Positions 35,882 to 45,408 of a stretch of DNA of 64,000 nucleotides are shown one piece after another (within the stretch, counting starts at the first letter, position 1; each line of letters opens with the position of its first letter). A program made the position numbers and the translations under genes. The stretch lies in the NCBI GenBank assembly GCA_030739735.1, contig JASLYQ010000002.1:124001-188000 (forward strand), read 5' to 3'. Source of the stretch: Alphaproteobacteria bacterium. Its GTDB lineage: Bacteria > Pseudomonadota > Alphaproteobacteria > UBA7887. The notes under the pieces are model-generated. The model ran no database searches and had not been told where the DNA came from. It was given only the letters and a program-made list of their open reading frames with translations.

Positions 35882-36850
35882 CTATTCCCTGGCGAGATGC
35901 TTTTGCGGGTCGACCGCCTCCGCGCCGCGGCGTAACTCGAAATGGCTTTGGGGGCGGGTGACGTTACCGGACTGGCCGACCTCGGCGATAACCTGGCCGC
36001 GCGAGACTGTGGCGCCACGACCTACCAGTAGCCGCCCATTGTGGGCATAGGCCGATGTCCAGTCCTCGGCGTGTCGCACCAGCAGCAGATTGCCGTAGCC
36101 GCGCAACTCGTTGCCGGCATAGACCACGACCCCGTTCTCGGCCGCGCGCACCGGCGTGCCGGCAGGTGCTGCAATATTGACGCCATCATTCTGGTGACCG
36201 CTCGACTGCTTGCCATAGGCAGCAAGCAATGGCCCCTCGAGTGGCCAGAGGAAGCGTGCACCAGTGCGTGCCGGCGGCTCGGGCGGCGGCCCGGGCGTCG
36301 GCGGTGGGATCGCCGTTGCCACCAGGACGGCCTGGGCCGTCTGCGCCGGTGCCGGCGGAACGGGTACAGCGGCTGCGGTCACGACCTGACCCCGCTCGGG
36401 GCATTCCGGCGCCCGGGTCGGTGGCGGCACGCGCAGGCGCTGGCCCAGCGAGATCACATAAGGCGGTGCGATGCCGTTGAGCCGGCTCAGCACGGTCATA
36501 TCAACCCCGGTGCAACGCGAAATTCGGTAGAGGGTATCCCCCTCGACGACGCGGTACTCGGGCAGGCTCGGCACCAGCAGCACCTGTCCTGGCTTGAGCG
36601 TATACGGCGGCGCCAGCCTATTGACCTCGATCAGGCTACGGATGGCAACGTCCTGGCGCCGAGCGATGGCATAAAGCGTGTCGCCGTCACCGACCATTAC
36701 CGAGTGCGACACGGCATTTCTCGTCTGCCCGCCCTCGACCACAACGACCGTGGCCGCGCCCTGTTCCTCGGGCGGGACGGGAGCCGGTGCAGGCCAGGGC
36801 CGCAGGCAGGCCGATAGCGCAAGATAGACGAGGCAAACGGCTACACGCAT
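35882..36850 (-). CDS. nlpD: NlpD-like lipoprotein with LysM and degenerate LytM (M23) domains
   Basis: The 322-residue protein has a lipobox (LALSAC, lipidated Cys near residue 15) and two LysM repeats (about 52-95 and 97-142, GDTLYAIARRQDV and GDTLYRISRCTGVD). A proline-rich linker and a C-terminal M23 domain follow. The zinc motif HxxxD is replaced (NDGVNIAAP), and the NELRGYGNLLLVRH block matches NlpD, so it is probably a non-enzymatic activator of cell-wall amidases. The one-base overlap with pcm matches the widespread surE-pcm-nlpD order. Confidence 0.9.
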   Translation of the reverse strand: MRVAVCLVYLALSACLRPWPAPAPVPPEEQGAATVVVVEGGQTRNAVSHSVMVGDGDTLYAIARRQDVAIRSLIEVNRLAPPYTLKPGQVLLVPSLPEYRVVEGDTLYRISRCTGVDMTVLSRLNGIAPPYVISLGQRLRVPPPTRAPECPERGQVVTAAAVPVPPAPAQTAQAVLVATAIPPPTPGPPPEPPARTGARFLWPLEGPLLAAYGKQSSGHQNDGVNIAAPAGTPVRAAENGVVVYAGNELRGYGNLLLVRHAEDWTSAYAHNGRLLVGRGATVSRGQVIAEVGQSGNVTRPQSHFELRRGAEAVDPQKHLARE

Positions 36851-37506
36851 CAGTCGTCCTCCGCCACACCGGAAACCAACGGTACGAAACGCACCGCGAA
36901 AAGTTTATCGCGATGATAGCCGTCGCCATCGCGCTTGATGCGGACCAACGTCTGGACCTCGTCAGCACCGCCGAGGGGCAGCACCATGATGCCATCAACG
37001 GCGAGTTGATCGAGTAGGGCCGGCAGCGGTTCCGGCGCCGCAGCGGTGACAATGATGCGGTCGAACGGCGCCTGCTCCGGCCAGCCCAACGAACCATCGC
37101 CAAGCTTGCCCGCAATGTTGTTGAGATCAAGCTCGCGAAAGCGCGCCTCGGCCTGGCGCAGCAGGAGCCGGTAGCGCTCGATGGTATAGATGCGCCGGCA
37201 GAGCCGCGACAGCACCGTCGCCTGGTAGCCGCTGCCGGTGCCTACCTCCAGCACTTTCATGCGATCGCCGAGCTGCAGCGCGATGGTCATCCAGGCGACG
37301 ACCGTCGGCTGGCTGATGGTCTGGCCGCACTCGATGGGCAGGGCGCTGTCGTCATAGGCGTGGGCAGCCAGACTATCGGAGACGAACCTTTCGCGTGGTA
37401 TCGACTCGATGACGGCGAGCACCTTCGTGTTGGTGATTCCGGCCTGGCGCAAATCCAGCACCAAGCGTGCCTTGCGGGTTTTGTGATCGAGGGTGGCGGC
37501 GTTCAC
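36850..37506 (-). CDS. pcm: Protein-L-isoaspartate O-methyltransferase
   Basis: Pcm methylates isoaspartyl residues for protein repair. The 218-residue product has the substrate block ESIPRERFVSDSLAAHAYDD, GQTISQPTVVAWMTIAL, and the SAM site VLEVGTGSGYQATVLSRL. The GTG start at 37506 overlaps the surE stop as GTGA and is preferred over an in-frame ATG at 37536 inside surE. Confidence 0.95.
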   Translation of the reverse strand: MNAATLDHKTRKARLVLDLRQAGITNTKVLAVIESIPRERFVSDSLAAHAYDDSALPIECGQTISQPTVVAWMTIALQLGDRMKVLEVGTGSGYQATVLSRLCRRIYTIERYRLLLRQAEARFRELDLNNIAGKLGDGSLGWPEQAPFDRIIVTAAAPEPLPALLDQLAVDGIMVLPLGGADEVQTLVRIKRDGDGYHRDKLFAVRFVPLVSGVAEDD

Positions 37507-38276
37507 GGGGCCAGTGCCGCCCCAAGTGCCACGCATGTCTCATGGTGGGAGAGATCGAGATGCAGCGGCGTCACCGAGATGCGCCCGTCATAGATGGCCG
37601 AAAGGTCCGAGCCTTCCAGCGTTGGCTCCTCGACACGCGCGGAATCGATCCAGTAATAGGGTCGCCCGCGCGGATCCCTACGGCAGTCGAGCTTGGAGCC
37701 AGGCTTGCGCCGGCCCTGGCGAGTGACAGAGACACCCTTGACCTGGTCCGCCGGCACGTTGGGAAAATTGACGTTGAGAAAAACATTTGCCGGCCAACCG
37801 ATCTCGACCAGCGCGCGGAGCAGATCCGGCGCATGGCGCTCTGCGGTCGACCAGCGGGTACGGTGTACGTTGTCGCTATGCTGGCTCAGTGCGATCGAGG
37901 GAATACCGAGCAGCGTGCCCTCCATAGCCGCCGCGACGGTGCCGGAATAGGTGATATCCTCACCTAGATTACCGCCGCGATTGATGCCCGAGAGCACGAG
38001 ATCGGGTCGACGGTCGGAGATCAGCTCGAGCACGCCCATCAGCACGCTGTCAGTCGGCGTGCCGTTGACCGCGAAGCGGCGCTCGCTGAGCTGGCGCACG
38101 CGCACCGGCTGTGACAGGGTCAGCGAATGTCCGGCGCCGCTATTATCGCTTTCCGGCGCCACCACCCAGACATCGTCTGTGATCTCAGCGACGATATGCT
38201 CCAGGCGCTCGATGCCCGGCGCGCCGATACCATCGTCATTGGAGATCAGCACCCGCATGCGCACCATGTCGCTCAT
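37503..38276 (-). CDS. surE: 5'/3'-nucleotidase SurE
   Basis: SurE is a metal-dependent phosphatase for nucleoside monophosphates. The 257-residue protein shows [44 protein letters not shown] and [23 protein letters not shown] 38276 overlaps the serS stop as ATGA; the Met six codons later is an alternative. Conserved order serS-surE-pcm-nlpD. Confidence 0.97.
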   Translation of the reverse strand: MSDMVRMRVLISNDDGIGAPGIERLEHIVAEITDDVWVVAPESDNSGAGHSLTLSQPVRVRQLSERRFAVNGTPTDSVLMGVLELISDRRPDLVLSGINRGGNLGEDITYSGTVAAAMEGTLLGIPSIALSQHSDNVHRTRWSTAERHAPDLLRALVEIGWPANVFLNVNFPNVPADQVKGVSVTRQGRRKPGSKLDCRRDPRGRPYYWIDSARVEEPTLEGSDLSAIYDGRISVTPLHLDLSHHETCVALGAALAP

Positions 38277-39547
38277 TGCGGCCTGATCACGTCAATGCCG
38301 CCCATATAGGGTTTTAGCACGTCAGGCACGCTGATACTTCCGTCGGCGTTCTGATAGGTCTCCATGACTGCAACAAGCGTGCGCCCGACCGCCAGCCCCG
38401 AGCCATTGAGGGTATGCACGAAACGGGTGCCCTTAGCGTTAGCCGGGCGATACCGCGCATTCATCCGGCGAGCCTGAAAGTCACCGCAGTTCGAGCAGCT
38501 GGAGATTTCGCGATAGGTGTCCTGGCCGGGCAGCCAGACCTCGAGATCGTAGGTCCAGCACGCACCGAAGCCCATATCGCGGGCCGATAGCAACATGACA
38601 CGATAGGCGAGGCCGAGACGCTTGAGCACCTCCTCGGCGCAGGACGTCATGCGCTCGAGTTCGGCGTCTGAGCCCTCAGGCGTAGTGATCGAGACCAGCT
38701 CGACCTTGTCGAACTGGTGCAAACGGATCATGCCACGGGTATCCTTGCCCGCAGCACCCGCCTCGGCGCGGAAGCAGGGCGTATGCGCCGTCACGCGCAG
38801 GGGCAGCGCCGACGCCTCGAGCATCTGCTCACGTACGAGATTGGTCAGCGGCACCTCGGCGGTCGGGATCAGCCAATGGTCGTCGCCGGCAGGAAACAGG
38901 TCTTCGGCGAACTTCGGCAGCTGGCCGGTGCCGAACATGGCGGCGTCTTGCACCAGGTAGGGTGGGCGCACCTCGGTATAGTCGTGCTCGGTGGTCTGCA
39001 AATCAAGCATGAAAGCTGCAAGCGCCCGCTCCAGGCGCGCCAACGGCCCGGACAAAACAACAAAGCGGGCGCCTGACATGCGTGCGGCATCGTCGAAGCG
39101 CATCTGGCCCATAGCCTCGCCAAGCTGGAAATGCTGGCGGGGTTCGAAATCGAAGGCCTTCGGCTCGCCGACCTTGCGCACCTCTAAATTGGCGCTCTCG
39201 TCGGGACCGTCGGGCACGTCGTCCGCCGGAATATTGGGCAACGTCGCCAACGCCTCATAAAGCTTCGCTTCGAGCGCCTTGGCCGCCTCCTCGCCCTCCT
39301 GCAACCTAGTCTTGAGCGCCGCCACCTCAGCAATCAAGCTTGATGCGTCCTCGCCCTTGGCCTTGGCCGCACCAATCGCCTTGGAACGGGCATTGCGCTC
39401 CGTCTGCACAGCCTGCGCCCCGGCGATGGCGGCCCGGCGCTCGCTGTCGATGGCCAACAACTCGGGCGACTGTGGCCCCAGCCCGCGCCGCGCCATGCCC
39501 GTATCGAACGCCTCAGGATTATCGCGTATCGCCTTGATATCGAACAT
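38273..39547 (-). CDS. serS: Seryl-tRNA synthetase
   Basis: The 424-residue class II synthetase has the N-terminal coiled-coil arm and motif 2 ([20 protein letters not shown]). TAEVPLTNL-type substrate residues and motif 3 ([19 protein letters not shown]) are present. It starts with [15 protein letters not shown]. It lies two bases after tatC. Confidence 0.98.
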   Translation of the reverse strand: MFDIKAIRDNPEAFDTGMARRGLGPQSPELLAIDSERRAAIAGAQAVQTERNARSKAIGAAKAKGEDASSLIAEVAALKTRLQEGEEAAKALEAKLYEALATLPNIPADDVPDGPDESANLEVRKVGEPKAFDFEPRQHFQLGEAMGQMRFDDAARMSGARFVVLSGPLARLERALAAFMLDLQTTEHDYTEVRPPYLVQDAAMFGTGQLPKFAEDLFPAGDDHWLIPTAEVPLTNLVREQMLEASALPLRVTAHTPCFRAEAGAAGKDTRGMIRLHQFDKVELVSITTPEGSDAELERMTSCAEEVLKRLGLAYRVMLLSARDMGFGACWTYDLEVWLPGQDTYREISSCSNCGDFQARRMNARYRPANAKGTRFVHTLNGSGLAVGRTLVAVMETYQNADGSISVPDVLKPYMGGIDVIRPQ

Positions 39548-39549
39548 AT

Positions 39550-40452
39550 TTAGCGGCCCGAATTGAAGTCCGTTTCGTCATCGATGTCATCCGCTACACT
39601 GCTGGCTGCTGCGTCCTCCGTGGTCGCGGGCACGTCAGAGGCGGTATATTCAGCCTCTTCTTCCGCTTCACGCTGGGCGCGCTTGCGCTCGGCCATCTTG
39701 GCCAGCCAAATCGAGATCTCGTAGAGGATGAGGATCGGCACGCCGAGGCCGATCTGGCTGATCAGGTCCGGCGGCGTCAGGATGGCGGCACCCATAAAGG
39801 CGATGACCGCAGCGTATTTACGCCGCTCAGCAAGCCCTTTGGAAGTCACCAGCCCTGCCCGAGCCATCAGGGTCAGCACGACCGGCAGCTGGAAGGCAAA
39901 GCCGAACGCGAACATCAACTTCAGAACCAGCGACAGGTATTCGTTGACCTTCGCCTCAAGCTGGATAGCGATACCGCCATCATCGGCGCCAGTCTGATAG
40001 CTGAGGAAGAAGCGCCAAGCGAGCGGGAAGATAAAGGAGTAAACCAGCGTCGCCCCGAGGGCGAACAGCACCGGTGTCGCAATCATGAACGGCAAGAAGG
40101 CCCGGCGTTCGTTCTTGTAGAGGCCGGGAGCGACGAACTTCCAGAACTGGTTGGCGACGATCGGGAAAGCCAAGAACAAGGCCGAGTAAAAAGCAAGCTT
40201 GAGGTAGGTGAAGAAGGCCTCATGCAAGGCCGTGTAGATCATGCGAGGATTCTCGACCCCGAGGTCGTGATAGATCGTCACCAAGGGCCTAACGAGAAAG
40301 GCGTATAGCTCCTCGGCGACCAGGAAACAGGCGATGAAGGCGATGAACAGGGCCACCACCGACCACATGAGGCGGTCACGCAGCTCGATCAGGTGATCGA
40401 CTAGCGGCGCTTTGGATTCTTCGATTTTGGCGTCTCGGGAGGTATCGACCAC
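39550..40452 (-). CDS. tatC: Sec-independent protein translocase subunit TatC
   Basis: TatC is the receptor for twin-arginine signal peptides. The 300-residue protein has six membrane helices, the N-terminal [16 protein letters not shown] motif with the essential Glu/Arg, and [15 protein letters not shown]. The C-tail after the last helix is long and acidic. It follows tatB by three bases. Confidence 0.96.
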   Translation of the reverse strand: MVDTSRDAKIEESKAPLVDHLIELRDRLMWSVVALFIAFIACFLVAEELYAFLVRPLVTIYHDLGVENPRMIYTALHEAFFTYLKLAFYSALFLAFPIVANQFWKFVAPGLYKNERRAFLPFMIATPVLFALGATLVYSFIFPLAWRFFLSYQTGADDGGIAIQLEAKVNEYLSLVLKLMFAFGFAFQLPVVLTLMARAGLVTSKGLAERRKYAAVIAFMGAAILTPPDLISQIGLGVPILILYEISIWLAKMAERKRAQREAEEEAEYTASDVPATTEDAAASSVADDIDDETDFNSGR

Positions 40453-40455
40453 AGA

Positions 40456-41088
40456 TCAGGCGCCGGTGCTCTCGGGCTTGGGCTCCGTCGCATCGGCCTG
40501 TGCCGCGGTTTCAGCTTGCGCCGCCGCCTCCGCAGCCTTTGCCTTATTAAGCGCTTCGGCCGCCGCCACCGCACCTGCGGCGAGCGACGCAGGCGCGCGG
40601 GGCGGCTCGGGATCGGGATCGGGCTCGGGATCGGGTTCCGGTTTCTCGACGGCGTGCTCCGGCGCGGGCTCGACCGCTTCACCCACCTGTGTCTCGATGG
40701 CCACAGGTGCGTCTTCCTCTGCCACCTCGGCCGCGACCTCGGCCTCAAGTTCTGCCTCTTCCTTCGGCGGCGTGCCACCGAAGGAGAATTTCTTGTTGAG
40801 CGCGCTCATATCGGTTGCCTCGGCAATCTTGCCGTCAGGATCGACCGACTCGGTAACCGTTTTCTTCAGGTCGAAGTTACCGGCATTATCTAGCTGCTTC
40901 TTGACCTCGGCGAGCTCCGTTTCGCGCACCGCATCATCGATCGAGTCCTGAAATTCGCGCGCGATGGCGCGCACCTTGCCCGCATAGCGGCCGATTGTGT
41001 GTAGCATTTTGGGCAAATCCTTGGGCCCGATGACGAGCAACGCCACCACCGCCACGATCAGCATCTCGCTCCAGCCGATATCCAGCAT
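40456..41088 (-). CDS. tatB: Sec-independent protein translocase subunit TatB
   Basis: The 210-residue protein starts MLDIGWSEMLIVAVVALLVI with the TatB-typical Glu, then GPKDLPKMLHTIGRYAGKVR and an amphipathic helix. The C-terminal half is acidic, Ala/Glu-rich and contains a Pro-Glu-Pro-Asp repeat tract. Such tails are dispensable and variable in TatB. Confidence 0.95.
   Translation of the reverse strand: MLDIGWSEMLIVAVVALLVIGPKDLPKMLHTIGRYAGKVRAIAREFQDSIDDAVRETELAEVKKQLDNAGNFDLKKTVTESVDPDGKIAEATDMSALNKKFSFGGTPPKEEAELEAEVAAEVAEEDAPVAIETQVGEAVEPAPEHAVEKPEPDPEPDPDPEPPRAPASLAAGAVAAAEALNKAKAAEAAAQAETAAQADATEPKPESTGA
40606..40635. repeat. Five tandem six-base units inside tatB
   Basis: Five consecutive units of (C/A)TCGGG lie in the tatB C-terminal region and encode alternating Pro-Glu/Pro-Asp. 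The tract could vary in length between strains without breaking the frame. Confidence 0.7.
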
Positions 41089-41145
41089 CTCACCGCGCCT
41101 ATTGCCGAGGTCTACACCGGCGACCCTGCCGCCGAACTAGAGCGA

Positions 41146-41397
41146 TCAGGTCTTGGCGGGCTCGTCCGTCGGGACTTCTGTCTGGGTCGCTGGAGCGGGC
41201 TCGGTCGCCGCATGCTCGACCTCCTTCGCCTCCGGCTGTGCCTCGGCCACTGCCTCGTTCTCGTCGTCCTTAAGGCCGGACTTGAAACTCTTCACGCCCT
41301 TGGCGATGTCACCCATCACCCGCGGCAGCTTGCCGGCACCAAACAGGATCATGACGATCACCAGGATCAACGCTATCTGCCAAATACCTATGCTCAT
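41146..41397 (-). CDS. tatA: Sec-independent protein translocase subunit TatA
   Basis: TatA forms the variable pore of Tat export. The 83-residue product begins MSIGIWQIALILVIVMILFG and continues AGKLPRVMGDIAKGVKSFKS, then an acidic tail. ATG 41397 with GGGAG upstream is chosen over the Met five codons earlier. It begins the tatABC-serS run and lies 76 bases after the iron-transporter ATPase gene. Confidence 0.95.
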   Translation of the reverse strand: MSIGIWQIALILVIVMILFGAGKLPRVMGDIAKGVKSFKSGLKDDENEAVAEAQPEAKEVEHAATEPAPATQTEVPTDEPAKT

Positions 41398-41473
41398 TCG
41401 TTCATCTCCCATGGCGGCGCTGCCGCCGTGTCACCCCGGCTGGCTTCGGTATGCCGCAACTCAGGCCGAATAC

Positions 41474-42514
41474 TTAACTATCAGCGGCGGGAAATACAAA
41501 CACCATGGCCGAATTTACCATAATGAAAACATCCGCGCCGACGCTCGGCAGTTCGTGCCATGGTACCCTTGCACGCGCCGCGCCACCATCACCTATCGCA
41601 AGCTCGACGCGGGCCGAGCGCCCCAGACTGTGCACTGCGTGCACACGCGCCACAATGCCGTCAGCGCCGTCAAAGGTCAGCGCTTCGGGCCGGATCAAGA
41701 CAGCCGCCATCTCCCCGTCCTGCATCCCAGTGGCGGTAAAGCGCCCGAGCGCGGTGTCGACATGGTCACCCTGCACCATCACCTCGTAACGATTTACATC
41801 ACCCAGGAATGCAGCGCAAAAGGCATCCACGGGCTCCCGATACAGCACGTCGGGCGGACCTTCCTGGACGATGAGGCCATCGCGCATAAGCGCCACCCGA
41901 TCGGCCAGCAGCATGGCTTCTTCGGGGTCGTGGGTAACCATCAGAGTCGGGGTGCCGCTTTCGTGTAACACTGCGGCGCTGGTCTCGCGCACCCGGTCGC
42001 GTAGCACCACGTCAAGACCCGAAAAGGGCTCGTCCAGCAGCATGACTTTGGGCTTGGGCGCCAGGGCACGGGCCAGGGCCACGCGCTGCTGCTCACCACC
42101 GGACAGCCGATGGGGATAGCTTGACGCCAGTTCGGCGACGCCAAGGCGCTCAAGCAAAGCCCTGGCCGTGGCCAGCCTTTCCTGGCGCGGCAGCTCGGTC
42201 AAACCAAAAGCCACGTTGTCGAGCACGCTGAGATGGGGAAACAGCGCAAAATCTTGGAACATCAGGCCGACGGAGCGCTGTTCCGGTGAGAGCCCGCCTT
42301 GCGGCGTCGCTACGATCTGCTCATCGATATCGATACGGCCCGCCTGTAGCGGCTCCAACCCAGCAGCAAGGCGCAGCACCGTGGATTTACCGCAACCCGA
42401 AGGCCCAAGCAGCGCTACCAGTTCGCCTTTACCAACCGCGAGGGAGACGTCGCGCACCGCCTCGATGCGGCCGTAAGCATGTCGCAGCGACTCAAGGACA
42501 AGGCCGCCGCTCAC
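41474..42514 (-). CDS. Iron(III)-type ABC transporter ATP-binding protein (FbpC-like)
   Basis: The 346-residue ATPase has Walker A (LLGPSGCGKSTVLRLAAGL), Q-loop FQDFALFPHLSVLDN, signature HRLSGGEQQRVALARALAP and Walker B (VMLLDEPFSGLD). A C-terminal TOBE-type regulatory domain follows (AVLIRPEALTFDG). With the two upstream genes it forms an FbpABC/FutABC-type iron importer. It overlaps the permease gene by four bases. Other substrates of this family (thiamine, polyamines) are less likely given the binding protein. Confidence 0.88.
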   Translation of the reverse strand: MSGGLVLESLRHAYGRIEAVRDVSLAVGKGELVALLGPSGCGKSTVLRLAAGLEPLQAGRIDIDEQIVATPQGGLSPEQRSVGLMFQDFALFPHLSVLDNVAFGLTELPRQERLATARALLERLGVAELASSYPHRLSGGEQQRVALARALAPKPKVMLLDEPFSGLDVVLRDRVRETSAAVLHESGTPTLMVTHDPEEAMLLADRVALMRDGLIVQEGPPDVLYREPVDAFCAAFLGDVNRYEVMVQGDHVDTALGRFTATGMQDGEMAAVLIRPEALTFDGADGIVARVHAVHSLGRSARVELAIGDGGAARARVPWHELPSVGADVFIMVNSAMVFVFPAADS

Positions 42515-44184
42515 GGCAGGGCCGGCGCCTGCGATCCCGGGCGCGCCCGGCCCACCGCGCGACCCAGTATGAGCACGGGCACAAGGCCGACGGCAACGAT
42601 GGCGAGCGCGGCCGAGGCCGAATCCGCCAAGCGCTCATCGGCGGCCAGTTCATATGCACGCACCGCCAGGGTATCAAAATTGAACGGTCGCATGATCAAG
42701 GTTGCCGGTAGCTCCTTCATTACATCGACGAAAACCAACAGCCCCCCGGTGATCAGCCCGGCACGCACCACGGGCACGTGCACCCGCCACAACACCCGGC
42801 CTGGCGTACAGCCAAGCGTGCGTGCGGCACCATCCATCGCCGGCGACACCTTGGTCAGGCCCGCCTCAACGGCGCGCAAGGCCACCGCTAAGAAGCGCAC
42901 GATATAGGCGAAAACGAGCGCCGCAAGCCCCCCAGTCAACAAAAGTCCAGTTGATACTCCGAAGGTATCGCGGGCAAAATCGTCGATGCCGGTATCGAGC
43001 GCAGCGAAAGGCACCAGCACGCCGACAGCAATCACTGAGCCCGGTACGGCATAGCCCAATGAGGCAACCCGCGCCGCCGCACGGCCGAGCAGCCCAGCGC
43101 CGAGACGCACGGCGTAGGCCAGTATCAAAGCTACGGCGACGGCCAGAACCGCTGTCAGCGCGGCCAGACGAAAGCTATTCCAGGCAAGCCCCGCAAAATG
43201 CGTATCGACCATTTCCCGCCAGGTCTCGATGGTCCAGATCCCGAGCTGCAGTGCGGGAAACAGAAAGGCGAGCGCCAACGGCAGCAAGCAGGCGAGAGTT
43301 GCCAGCCACATGCGTGTGCCGCGCAGATTATAGCTTGGCAGCGGCCGGTAGCGACCCGAAGTATGATGATAGCGCGCGCCACCGCGCGAGGCCTGCTCGA
43401 GGATGAGTAGAAGCGCGACGAACAGCAACAATACCGCGGAAAGCTGAGCCGCCGCACCGGCATCGCCGAGCCCGAACCAAGTGCGGTAGATACCGGTCGT
43501 GAAGGTATCGACGCCGTAATACTGGACGGTGCCAAAGTCGCTCAGCGCCTCCATCAGCGCCAGCGAGACACCACCAGCAAGCGCCGGGCGCGCAAGCGGC
43601 AGCCCGATGGCGAAGAAGCTGGCCCAGGGCCCGCGCCCCAGGGTGCGGCCAATTTCGAGCGCACAGACAGACTGGTTGAGGAAGCTCGCCCGAGCCAACA
43701 GGTAGACATAGGGGTAGAGCACCAGCGACATCACGGCGATGGCTCCGCCCAGCGAGCGAATCTCCGGGAACCAATAGTCGTGCCGGGTCCAGCCGAAAGC
43801 CTCGCGTAGGGCGCTTTGCAGCGGGCCGGCAAAATCGAGCATGCCAGCGTAGGTGAAGGCGATGGCGTAGGTCGGCACGGCCAAAGGCAGCAGCAGCGCC
43901 CATTCCAGCACGCCGCGCCCAGGAAAGCGGCACATGACGCAAAGCCAAGCCGTGCCCGTGCCGAGTACCAGCGTGCCGAAACCAACGCCAAAGCCGAGCC
44001 AGACCGTATTGCCGACATAGCGCCACAGCACCGTGTCCACAAGGTGGCCCCAGACCTCGCCGGACGGCGCAAACAGCTGCACCGCGATGGTGAGGACCGG
44101 CACCGCGATCACGGTGGCGATCAGCGGCGGCGCCAAGCGCCAGAGCCAGGATACGCCGGTCAAGGCAGCGCCGTGACCCATCAA
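42511..44184 (-). CDS. Iron(III)-type ABC transporter permease (FbpB-like)
   Basis: The 557-residue protein is a fused double permease with about twelve membrane segments and two EAA loops (EIGRTLGRGPWASFFAIGLP and MDGAARTLGCTPGRVLWRVH). This duplicated architecture is typical of FbpB/FutB iron permeases. It follows the binding-protein gene by 27 bases and overlaps the ATPase gene. Confidence 0.9.
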   Translation of the reverse strand: MMGHGAALTGVSWLWRLAPPLIATVIAVPVLTIAVQLFAPSGEVWGHLVDTVLWRYVGNTVWLGFGVGFGTLVLGTGTAWLCVMCRFPGRGVLEWALLLPLAVPTYAIAFTYAGMLDFAGPLQSALREAFGWTRHDYWFPEIRSLGGAIAVMSLVLYPYVYLLARASFLNQSVCALEIGRTLGRGPWASFFAIGLPLARPALAGGVSLALMEALSDFGTVQYYGVDTFTTGIYRTWFGLGDAGAAAQLSAVLLLFVALLLILEQASRGGARYHHTSGRYRPLPSYNLRGTRMWLATLACLLPLALAFLFPALQLGIWTIETWREMVDTHFAGLAWNSFRLAALTAVLAVAVALILAYAVRLGAGLLGRAAARVASLGYAVPGSVIAVGVLVPFAALDTGIDDFARDTFGVSTGLLLTGGLAALVFAYIVRFLAVALRAVEAGLTKVSPAMDGAARTLGCTPGRVLWRVHVPVVRAGLITGGLLVFVDVMKELPATLIMRPFNFDTLAVRAYELAADERLADSASAALAIVAVGLVPVLILGRAVGRARPGSQAPALP

Positions 44185-44211
44185 ACAGCTCCCATCTGAC
44201 CCTGAAGTGTT

Positions 44212-45252
44212 CTAGGGCCAGCCGGCGCGGTCGGCGAGGCGGATGGCGGCGCCGTTGAGTTCACCGAAACGGGCAAGGCCGCTAGTATCAGCCTTAAAAT
44301 CGCCCCAGGCCTGCACGACCTTGGAGGCCGGCACCGACACGTCCACCGGAAACTCGTGATTCAACTCGGCGAACATCTGTTGACCAGCCGGCGAGGCCAG
44401 AAACTCGAGCAGACGCAAGGCCGGAGCCGCGTTCGGCGCATGGGCGGTCACGCCCGCGCCACTGACATTGACATGGGCGCCACGGCCGTCTTGGTTGGGG
44501 AAAAAAATGCGCGTGGCATCGGCGATCGCCCGCTTGTCCGGGTCATCGGAAGCGACAAGGCGCCCGTAATAGTAGGTGTTGGCGATCGCGACATCGCCCT
44601 CGCCCGCCGCAACACCGCGGATCTGATCTGTGTCACCACCCTTCGGCCGACGCGCCATATTGGCCACTAGGCTGCGCGCCCAGGCCTCGGTTTGCTCTTC
44701 GCCATGCGCGGCAATCAGGGAGGCGATAAGCGATTGGTTGTAGACATTGCTCGAAGAGCGCACCAGGACCCGATCCGACCATTCGCCATCAGCCAGCGCC
44801 TCATAGGTCGAGAGTGACTCCCGCGAAACCCGGTCCAGCGCGTAAACGATGACGCGGGCGCGCAAGCTGAGGCCGTACCAGGTGCCGTCGGGATCGCGAT
44901 AAGCCGCAGGCACCGCCGCCCGTAGCACCTCCGAGTCGACGGTAGCGAGCACGCCGGCCGTCTTGGCCCGATACAGGTTGCCGACATCAGCAGTGACGAA
45001 CAAGTCGGCGGGACTGTTGCGCCCTTCGCTGACGAGCCGCTCATGGAGCTGCGACGCATTTCCGGTGACCAAGTTTACAGTGATACCGGTGTCCGCCGTA
45101 AAGCGGTCGAGCAACGGCTTGATCAAGGCTTCCTTGCGCGCCGAATAAACATTCACCTCAGCCGTGAAGCCATCAACCGGCACAAGCGTGGCCGCAGCCA
45201 TGGTAAGCCCGATCCATCCAAGCCGATTACTCAGAGAGTTGCTAATGCGCAT
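44212..45252 (-). CDS. Periplasmic iron(III)-binding protein (FbpA/FutA-like)
   Basis: The 346-residue protein has a signal peptide (about residues 1-31) followed by the FutA/FbpA N-terminus EVNVYSARKEALIKPLLDRF. The C-terminal lobe contains ANTYYYGRLVASDDPDK, where the paired Tyr residues are the usual Fe(III) ligands. FbpA-type proteins deliver ferric iron to the FbpBC permease. A Fur-box-like dyad lies 58 bases upstream. The cassette is inserted between scpB and tatA, which are commonly adjacent in related genomes. Confidence 0.9.
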   Translation of the reverse strand: MRISNSLSNRLGWIGLTMAAATLVPVDGFTAEVNVYSARKEALIKPLLDRFTADTGITVNLVTGNASQLHERLVSEGRNSPADLFVTADVGNLYRAKTAGVLATVDSEVLRAAVPAAYRDPDGTWYGLSLRARVIVYALDRVSRESLSTYEALADGEWSDRVLVRSSSNVYNQSLIASLIAAHGEEQTEAWARSLVANMARRPKGGDTDQIRGVAAGEGDVAIANTYYYGRLVASDDPDKRAIADATRIFFPNQDGRGAHVNVSGAGVTAHAPNAAPALRLLEFLASPAGQQMFAELNHEFPVDVSVPASKVVQAWGDFKADTSGLARFGELNGAAIRLADRAGWP

Positions 45253-45309
45253 TCAAATTTTACCCAGAACCTCGATTATTTTTCGTTCAAGAACGATCTG
45301 TCTTTTAAT

Positions 45310-45330
45310 TGAGAATGCGTGTTGTTCTCA
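45310..45330. promoter_or_regulatory. Fur-box-like dyad upstream of the iron transporter
   Basis: The inverted repeat TGAGAA-N9-TTCTCA lies 58-78 bases before the FbpA-like start. It matches about 13 of 21 positions of the classic Fur sequence, with the outer halves nearly complete. AT-rich sequence (AAAAATAAT on the minus strand) suitable for a -10 lies between it and the gene. Iron-dependent repression of the transporter is the natural reading. Confidence 0.55.
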
Positions 45331-45408
45331 TTACACTTGTTCAGAATACTGCTTGCTGCGGAAAAACACAAACACATGGATTTATCGGCAACGTCGCCGC
45401 AGGCGGCG

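Noticed and set aside
45395-45408. Terminator at the end of scpB
   Set aside because: CGCCGC/GCGGCG repeat has only two bases between arms and overlaps the stop; the nearest T-rich tract is more than 20 bases away.
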